A stretch of 46,486 bases of DNA from Flavicella sp042091695 (GTDB taxonomy: Bacteria > Bacteroidota > Bacteroidia > Flavobacteriales > Flavobacteriaceae), in the NCBI GenBank assembly GCA_042091695.1, contig JBELHA010000019.1, positions 1 to 46,486 on the forward strand. Direction: 5' to 3'. The notes below the pieces were generated by a model. That model saw only the letters and a list, made by a program, of their open reading frames with translations, was not told the DNA's origin and searched no databases. The position numbers and the translations under genes are program-made. Positions within the stretch are counted from its first letter, which is position 1. Every line of letters starts with the position of its first letter. Below, piece by piece: positions 41,370-46,486 of the stretch.

Positions 41370-43274
41370 ATGAGCACTACAATACATTCCTATAAAAAAT
41401 ATAAGGAAGATTATCAAAAAAGCACCCAAGATTCATCTGGGTTTTGGACTGAAATAGCAGAAGAATTTTATTGGAGAAAAAAATGGCATACTGTAGAAAA
41501 GTCTGATATGTCGACTGCATCTATCAAATGGTTTGAAGGTGCTAGGCTGAATATTACTGAAAATTGTCTAGATAGACATTTGGAAAAAAACGGAAATAAA
41601 ACAGCCATTATATGGGAGCCGAACAATCCTGACGAAGAATCTCGTTATATTACATACAGACAGCTCTATGTTAAAGTCTCTCGTTTTGCCAATGTGTTAA
41701 AAGCAAATGGGATCAAAAAAGGCGACCGTGTATGTTTGTACATGCCTATGATTCCCGAATTGACAATTGCTATGTTGGCCTGTGCAAGAATCGGTGCAAT
41801 TCACTCTATAGTATTTGCAGGTTTTTCTGCGTCAGCTTTGGCAAGTAGAATCAATGATTCTGCGTGTAAGCTACTCATAACAGCCAATGAAGTGTATAGA
41901 GGTGCGAAACCCATCAACCTAAAAGCGGTTTGTGATGAGGCTTTAGAAAACACACCCTGTGTTGAAAAAGTAATTGTATATAGAAGGACAGTTGAGCCAA
42001 CCTCTATGAAGGTTGGTAGAGATGTTTTTTGGTTTGATGAATTGCAAAAAATTGAAAACTATCATTGTGATGCTGAGGAGATGGACGCAGAAGATCCACT
42101 GTTTATCTTGTATACTTCTGGTTCAACAGGCAAGCCGAAAGGTATGGTGCATACTTGTGCAGGGTATATGGTTGGGACTGCTTATTCTTTTAAAAATGTA
42201 TTTCAATACAAGCCTGGAGATGTGTATTGGTGTACTGCAGATATAGGTTGGATTACGGGACATTCTTATATTGTCTATGGACCATTATTGTCGGGGGCTA
42301 CTACTGTAATGTTTGAAGGGGTGCCTTCTTATCCTGATTACGGACGTTTTTGGGAAGTAGTGGAAAAATTAAAAGTGACTCATTTTTATACGGCACCAAC
42401 TGCAATTCGTGCATTGGCAAAGCATCCTTTGAGTCTGGTTGAAAAATATGACTTGTCGAGTTTAAAAGTGTTGGGTTCTGTTGGAGAACCAATCAACGAA
42501 GAGGCTTGGCATTGGTACAATGACAATATCGGGAAAGGAACTTGTCCAATTGTTGATACGTGGTGGCAAACCGAAACAGGAGCGATTATGATTGCTCCTT
42601 TGGCAGGAATTACACCTTTGCGCCCAACTTTTGCTAGTCAGCCACTTCCAGGAGTACAGCCCGTTTTAATGGATGAAAAAGGCGAAGAAATAACTACGAG
42701 TCCTGCTGAAGGGCGTTTGGCAATAAAAGCAGCATGGCCGTCCGTAGCAAGAACAATATATGGAGACCATCAGCGCTATATAGACACCTATTTTTCTGCT
42801 TTTAAAGGAAAGTATTTTACAGGAGATGGAGCGTATCGTGATGCGATGGGCAATTATAGGATTACAGGTAGGGTAGACGATGTGGTGATTGTATCTGGGC
42901 ATAACCTGGGAACTGCACCTATTGAAAATGCAGTCAATGAGCATGAAGCTATTGTGGAGTGTGCAGTCGTTGGTTTTCCACATGATATCAAAGGGAATGC
43001 ACTCTATGCCTATGTGACAACTTATAATGGTGTGGAGATTTCTCACGATGAGTTGTCTAAAGAAATCAATCAATTGATCACAGCAACGATTGGGCCCATT
43101 GCCAAACTAGATAAAATTCAATTTGTTTCAGGGCTACCTAAGACACGTTCAGGAAAGATTATGCGAAGAATTCTTCGTAAGATTGCAAGCAACGACGCTG
43201 AAAATCTTGGAGACATTTCTACTTTATTAAATCCTGAAATTGTAAAAGAAATAAAAGATAGTGTATTGGTTTAA
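41370..43274 (+). CDS. acs: Acetyl-CoA synthetase
   Basis: A 634-residue AMP-forming acetate:CoA ligase that activates acetate to acetyl-CoA. The phosphate-binding loop is YTSGSTGKPKGMVHT. WWQTETG, the YFTGDGAYRD hinge region and GRVDDVVIVSGHNLGTAPIENAV follow. The C-terminal PKTRSGKIMRRILRK contains the catalytic lysine that is acetylated in other bacteria. In GHNLG the usual arginine (GHRLG) is replaced by Asn. It follows the symporter by 49 bases and ends at a bidirectional terminator, forming an uptake-and-activation operon. Confidence 0.96.
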   Translation: MSTTIHSYKKYKEDYQKSTQDSSGFWTEIAEEFYWRKKWHTVEKSDMSTASIKWFEGARLNITENCLDRHLEKNGNKTAIIWEPNNPDEESRYITYRQLYVKVSRFANVLKANGIKKGDRVCLYMPMIPELTIAMLACARIGAIHSIVFAGFSASALASRINDSACKLLITANEVYRGAKPINLKAVCDEALENTPCVEKVIVYRRTVEPTSMKVGRDVFWFDELQKIENYHCDAEEMDAEDPLFILYTSGSTGKPKGMVHTCAGYMVGTAYSFKNVFQYKPGDVYWCTADIGWITGHSYIVYGPLLSGATTVMFEGVPSYPDYGRFWEVVEKLKVTHFYTAPTAIRALAKHPLSLVEKYDLSSLKVLGSVGEPINEEAWHWYNDNIGKGTCPIVDTWWQTETGAIMIAPLAGITPLRPTFASQPLPGVQPVLMDEKGEEITTSPAEGRLAIKAAWPSVARTIYGDHQRYIDTYFSAFKGKYFTGDGAYRDAMGNYRITGRVDDVVIVSGHNLGTAPIENAVNEHEAIVECAVVGFPHDIKGNALYAYVTTYNGVEISHDELSKEINQLITATIGPIAKLDKIQFVSGLPKTRSGKIMRRILRKIASNDAENLGDISTLLNPEIVKEIKDSVLV

Positions 43275-43298
43275 TACCTGTTATTTATACTGAAATTT

Positions 43299-43339
43299 AA
43301 AAAAAAACACTTGATAGTTAACTGTCAAGTGTTTTTTTT
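43299..43339. terminator. Bidirectional terminator between acs and the NUDIX gene
   Basis: AAAAAAACACTTGA (43301-43314) pairs with TCAAGTGTTTTTTT (43325 onward) around a small AGTTAACT palindrome. A and T tracts on both sides serve both convergent genes. The distal end overlaps the NUDIX stop codon at 43338-43340. Confidence 0.88.
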
Positions 43340-43886
43340 AGCTGTTAAATTTTCTTGCGACTTCTTTAAAGATAAATTCATAGTAGGAGGTGTCATGGGG
43401 AACAAATGAAGTATCTGCAGTTGAGATTTTCTTTTGGATTTCCTCGAGGTTGATAAGTCTCACTTTTGACACTTCTTCCTTTTGAAGTTTTAAAGAGGAG
43501 ATGGGTTGCAACAATTCACTACAATATATATGGTGCAGCTCGTTGTCTATAAAATCTGAACAATGCTTGTGTTTTTCTAGATGTGTACCGAGATATAACA
43601 ATGCATCTGAATGCAGTCTTAGTCCTATTTCTTCATGAATTTCTCTCAAGGCAGCTTTTGATGGTGTTTCTCCAAATTCAATATGTCCCGCAACAGACAC
43701 ATCCCATAAATTGGGAAATGTGTCTTTGTCAGGGTTTCTTTGTTGTATGAGTAATTCACCATTGCTGGTGAACAGCCAAATATGAACTGTAGCGTGAAAC
43801 AATCCCTTGCGATGCGCTATAGATTTAAGACAGCGTTCGTTGGTTGGGTTTCCATTCTCATCGAGAATTGCTACATATTCATCCAT
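43338..43886 (-). CDS. NUDIX hydrolase
   Basis: A 182-residue NUDIX pyrophosphohydrolase. The NUDIX box G-x5-E-x7-RE-x2-EE-x-G spans residues 67-88 (GHIEFGETPSKAALREIHEEIG). The N-terminus MDEYVAILDENGNPTNERCLKSIAHRKGLFHATVHIWLF resembles the isopentenyl-diphosphate isomerase/YfcD-like branch, but the specific substrate cannot be assigned. It follows the M42 peptidase gene by 3 bases and is co-transcribed with it. Confidence 0.92.
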   Translation of the reverse strand: MDEYVAILDENGNPTNERCLKSIAHRKGLFHATVHIWLFTSNGELLIQQRNPDKDTFPNLWDVSVAGHIEFGETPSKAALREIHEEIGLRLHSDALLYLGTHLEKHKHCSDFIDNELHHIYCSELLQPISSLKLQKEEVSKVRLINLEEIQKKISTADTSFVPHDTSYYEFIFKEVARKFNS

Positions 43887-43889
43887 ATA

Positions 43890-44978
43890 TTATTTGAAAT
43901 AGCTAAATGTTTCACCGTCTTCAATCTTTAAAAGACTTTCGTAGATCAATTTGATTACATTTTCAACATCTTGTTTGTTGACCATCTCTACTGTAGTGTG
44001 CATATAACGTAATGCTAATGAAATCAATGCAGAAGGGACACCTCCATTGCTGTAGGCAAAAGCATCTGTGTCAGTTCCTGTTGCTCTTGAAGAGGCATGT
44101 CTTTGGAAAGGAATTTTATTTTCTTCTGCCGCTTCAATAATCAATTCTCTTAAATTGTGTTGAATTGCTGGTGCGTAAGAAATAACTGGACCATCCCCAC
44201 ATTTTGTTTCTCCTTCTGTTTTCTTTTCAATCATTGGAGTAGTGGTGTCGTGACAGACATCAGTTACGATCGCTACATTGGGTTTGATCGTTTGTGTGAT
44301 CATTTCCGCACCTCGCAAACCGATTTCTTCTTGCACTGAATTGGTGATATACAATCCAAAAGGAAGTGTTTTTTTATTTTCTTTGAGTAATCTTGCTACT
44401 TCTGCAATCATAAAACCACCCATTCTGTTGTCGATAGCGCGACAAACAAAATTATTTTCATTCAATATCATAAACTCATCTGGGTAGGTAATTACGCAAC
44501 CCACATGAACTCCAAGAGCTTCAACTTCTTTTTTTGTTTTACAACCTGTATCGATAAAAATATTTTCCAATTTAGGAGTGTCTTCCTTGCCTTTCATTCG
44601 GGTGTGAATGGCTGGCCAACCAAAAAGACCTTTTACAATTCCTTTTTTGGTGTGGATATTTACGCGTTTTGAAGGGGCGATGATGTGGTCACTTCCTCCA
44701 TTTCGAATCACATAAATCAATCCATCATCAGTAATATAGTTTACATACCATGAAATTTCATCGGCATGCCCCTCGATAACAACTTTGAATTCTGCTTCCG
44801 GATTGATAACACCTACAGCAGTTCCATATGCATCTGTAATAAATGTATCTACATAGGGCTTTAGGTAATCCATCCATATTTTTTGTCCCTCACTCTCATA
44901 CCCAGTTGGAGAAGGATTGTTGAGGTATTTTTCTAAAAATGCAATGGATTTTTCGTTTAAGATTGATTCTTTACTCAT
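43890..44978 (-). CDS. M42 family metallopeptidase
   Basis: A 362-residue cobalt/zinc aminopeptidase of the M42 family (glutamyl aminopeptidase/deblocking type). Metal and catalytic residues are visible: GHADEISW (His, Asp), AIDNRMGG (bridging Asp), VQEEIGLRGAE (general base and ligand glutamates), TDVCHDT (Asp) and YMHTTVEMV (His). It acts on peptides in the cytoplasm, usually as a large oligomer. It is the first gene of a two-gene unit with the NUDIX hydrolase and is divergent from the DUF4294 gene. Confidence 0.95.
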   Translation of the reverse strand: MSKESILNEKSIAFLEKYLNNPSPTGYESEGQKIWMDYLKPYVDTFITDAYGTAVGVINPEAEFKVVIEGHADEISWYVNYITDDGLIYVIRNGGSDHIIAPSKRVNIHTKKGIVKGLFGWPAIHTRMKGKEDTPKLENIFIDTGCKTKKEVEALGVHVGCVITYPDEFMILNENNFVCRAIDNRMGGFMIAEVARLLKENKKTLPFGLYITNSVQEEIGLRGAEMITQTIKPNVAIVTDVCHDTTTPMIEKKTEGETKCGDGPVISYAPAIQHNLRELIIEAAEENKIPFQRHASSRATGTDTDAFAYSNGGVPSALISLALRYMHTTVEMVNKQDVENVIKLIYESLLKIEDGETFSYFK

Positions 44979-45097
44979 ATATTATATAGTTTCTTGATTA
45001 AGAGATTGTGTCACTGTAAAAATACAGAATACTTTTGGAGTACAAAAAAGCAAAGTTTCCCTATTATTTGATACTTTTGAATTGAATACCGTACTGT

Positions 45098-45763
45098 ATG
45101 AGAAAAATTTGTTTGCTGTTATTTTCCTTATTAGGATTTTGTGTTGAAGCTCAGGTCAAAGACTCTTTGGATTTTAGAGCCTATACCTTGTTTGAGAATG
45201 ATAGTTTGATTCTTAAGCTAGACGAGGTGTATGTCTTACCTAAGTTGAGTTTTAATGCTAGAAATGACAAACGTTATTATTATTGGTTTCGAAAGAAAGT
45301 CCTGAGAGCCTATCCTTTTGCCAAATCTGCAGCTAATAAATTATCTGTAATAGACGGTAGATTGGATAGTATATCTTCTAAAAGAAAACGAAAGAAATAT
45401 ATCAAACGAACCCAGAAATACCTCGAAAAAGAATTTACACCTCAATTAAAAAAATTGACCCGAACTGAAGGAAGGGTTTTGATAAAGCTTTTGCACAGAG
45501 AGACCGGTTCGGTGACATTTGATCTCATCAAAGAGTATCGAAATGGATGGAAGGCTTTTTGGAGCAATGCAACTGCCAATCTTTTTAAAATGTCTCTTAA
45601 GGATGAGTACGATCCTCTCAATGTTCGTGAGGATTATATGATTGAAGATATTTTACAAAGGGCTTGGCGTGATAATTTAATAGAATTGGAGGCTCCTAAA
45701 ATTGATTATGATTTTTTGACAACGCCTAAAAGATGGGAGTTCTTGTACCCAACTAAAAAATAA
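45098..45763 (+). CDS. DUF4294 secreted protein
   Basis: A 221-residue protein with a signal peptide (MRKICLLLFSLLGFCVEAQ) and a DUF4294 domain: LDEVYVLPKLSFNARNDKRYYYWFRKKVLRAYPFAKSAANKL, then RTEGRVLIKLLHRETGSVTFDLIKEYRNGWKAFWSNATANLF. The family is widespread in Bacteroidota and of unknown function; the very basic central helix (KRKRKKYIKRTQKYLEKEF) suggests an extended helical segment. It faces away from the M42 peptidase gene, and the two start 119 bases apart. Confidence 0.88.
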   Translation: MRKICLLLFSLLGFCVEAQVKDSLDFRAYTLFENDSLILKLDEVYVLPKLSFNARNDKRYYYWFRKKVLRAYPFAKSAANKLSVIDGRLDSISSKRKRKKYIKRTQKYLEKEFTPQLKKLTRTEGRVLIKLLHRETGSVTFDLIKEYRNGWKAFWSNATANLFKMSLKDEYDPLNVREDYMIEDILQRAWRDNLIELEAPKIDYDFLTTPKRWEFLYPTKK

Positions 45764-46160
45764 AAATTATAGTAAAGATCAAATAATTTTTTCCGATAGT
45801 ATAAGCTATTCAAAATTTCTTCCCTGGTTTTAAAAGCAGTTTTAGCCAAGTTTAATTTGCTAATTGTTTCTTCTTTTTGATCTATTGAGGTATTGTATAT
45901 ATGAGTTTTTTACAGCAAAACAAGCTTTTCAATAAATGTTTTACAGTGTCTAAATATCTAGAGAATCACTTGTTAAATTACTACATTTTTTAAGACTGAT
46001 TTTTGAATTTTGACTGTTTTATGTTGTTTGTATCTAATTTAGTCTCTGTGACGAAGCTATTTGTAATTTTTTGTTGGTGTTAAAAATTAAAAAAGAACTA
46101 TGTAAATTCTGTGTTTTCAACTCTTTAGGGAGGTAGTGTTAAAAAAAAGTAAAATAATCA
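45764..46160. other. AT-rich region before the rRNA promoters
   Basis: About 400 bases with no open reading frame, RNA gene or clear repeat. I see no convincing terminator for the DUF4294 gene. Confidence 0.5.
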
Positions 46161-46190
46161 TTGTTTTAACAAATAAACCTGCTATATTTG
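46161..46190 (+). promoter_or_regulatory. Upstream promoter (P1) of the putative rRNA operon
   Basis: TTG (46161-46163), 19 bases, TATATTTG (46183-46190), then GCATCCGCT across the expected start site. The box and the following sequence repeat closely at P2. Confidence 0.75.
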
Positions 46191-46284
46191 CATCCGCTAT
46201 TGTTCTGAAATAAATCAGTTAAAAGCGATACGTTCTAAAGGAAATACTGACAAAAACATTTTTAAAAATAAATCAAAATTAGTT

Positions 46285-46317
46285 TTGTTTTATCTAATAA
46301 AAAGTTTTAGTTTTGCA
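46285..46317 (+). promoter_or_regulatory. Downstream promoter (P2) of the putative rRNA operon
   Basis: TTTTG (46285-46289), 20 bases, TAGTTTTG (46310-46317), then the same GCATCCGCT as after P1. Tandem promoters with an identical start region are expected for rRNA genes. Confidence 0.75.
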
Positions 46318-46486
46318 TCCGCTTTGAGACTTATGTTTTGGAGTAAGAATAGAGAGAAAACGAAAGTGAGAATAGCTTTAAAAGCCATACCCACAAGAGT
46401 GAGTAACTTATCCGCCATCATCGATGGCCGAGTTCATTGAAAATATTGAAATTGACAGCGTAAAATTAAAGAGTAAATTACATGGA
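46318..46486 (+). other. Probable 16S rRNA leader
   Basis: The sequence after P2 has no coding frame and contains GTTCATTGAAAATATTGAAA (46432-46451), of the type found in flavobacterial rRNA leaders. The window ends in TTACATGGA, which looks like the bases just before the conserved 16S start GAGTTTGATC. I infer that the 16S gene begins at the right edge; it is not itself in the window. Confidence 0.6.

Noticed and set aside
1..46486. CRISPR arrays, tRNA genes, prophage or integron features
   Set aside because: I looked for regular repeat-spacer runs, cloverleaf arms, integrases and attachment-site repeats and saw none.

Overview
This AT-rich window carries the gene content of a marine flavobacterium (Bacteroidota, most likely family Flavobacteriaceae). 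The evidence is many promoters with the Bacteroidota -7 element TAnnTTTG and no Shine-Dalgarno-type leaders, a zeaxanthin-type carotenoid operon, remnants of type IX secretion (T9SS) sorting-domain genes, DUF4294, and a class I ribonucleotide reductase of the type described in Flavobacterium and Leeuwenhoekiella. The species cannot be named from the sequence. I see no insertion sequence, prophage, CRISPR array or tRNA.

Layout. 1-7319, mostly minus strand: a tight carotenoid operon crtI-crtB-(unknown)-crtZ-crtY, followed by an SDR/DUF2867 gene and tspO, with a B12-photoreceptor-type MerR regulator (CarH/LitR-like) just upstream. 7320-11225, plus strand: a small secreted protein, then ribonucleotide reductase nrdB-nrdA with the ATP-cone on the beta subunit. 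11307-13663: a 1-Cys peroxiredoxin and two decayed cell-surface genes. 13747-18648, minus strand: a second light/redox operon: flavin-reductase-like/DUF2452 fusion, a small conserved protein, photolyase, CIA30, DUF3050 and nitroreductase. 18823-32397, minus strand: a diflavin reductase (CysJ-like) behind a long atypical glutamate synthase, then canonical gltB-gltD. 32665-37923, minus strand: two nitrogen-uptake units, porin-PII-amt and porin-amt, whose porins share 939 identical bases. 38365-43274: a TauE/SafE exporter, then an acetate uptake and activation operon (DUF4212, Na+ symporter, acs). 43338-45763: NUDIX hydrolase, M42 peptidase and DUF4294. 45764-46486: the promoter and leader region of what is probably an rRNA operon. 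It has two tandem promoters, and the window appears to stop at the 5' end of the 16S gene.

How it works together. Carotenoid synthesis and photolyase repair look like one regulon. The regulator keeps the W-x9-EH and E-x-H-x2-G motifs of coenzyme-B12 photoreceptors. The same dyad (GTTTAAC, 14 bases, GTTAAAC) overlaps the crtI promoter and the promoter of the photolyase operon 12.7 kb away, and a degraded copy lies at the regulator's own start. Downstream, two ammonium channels, PII and two glutamate synthases form a nitrogen-assimilation block. The two porin promoters share their own TACGTA pattern at matching positions.

The observations I rate highest are the shared light-operator dyad, the unusual glutamate synthase paired with a diflavin reductase, the shared TACGTA porin promoters, the flavin-reductase/DUF2452 fusion, and the gene-converted porin pair.
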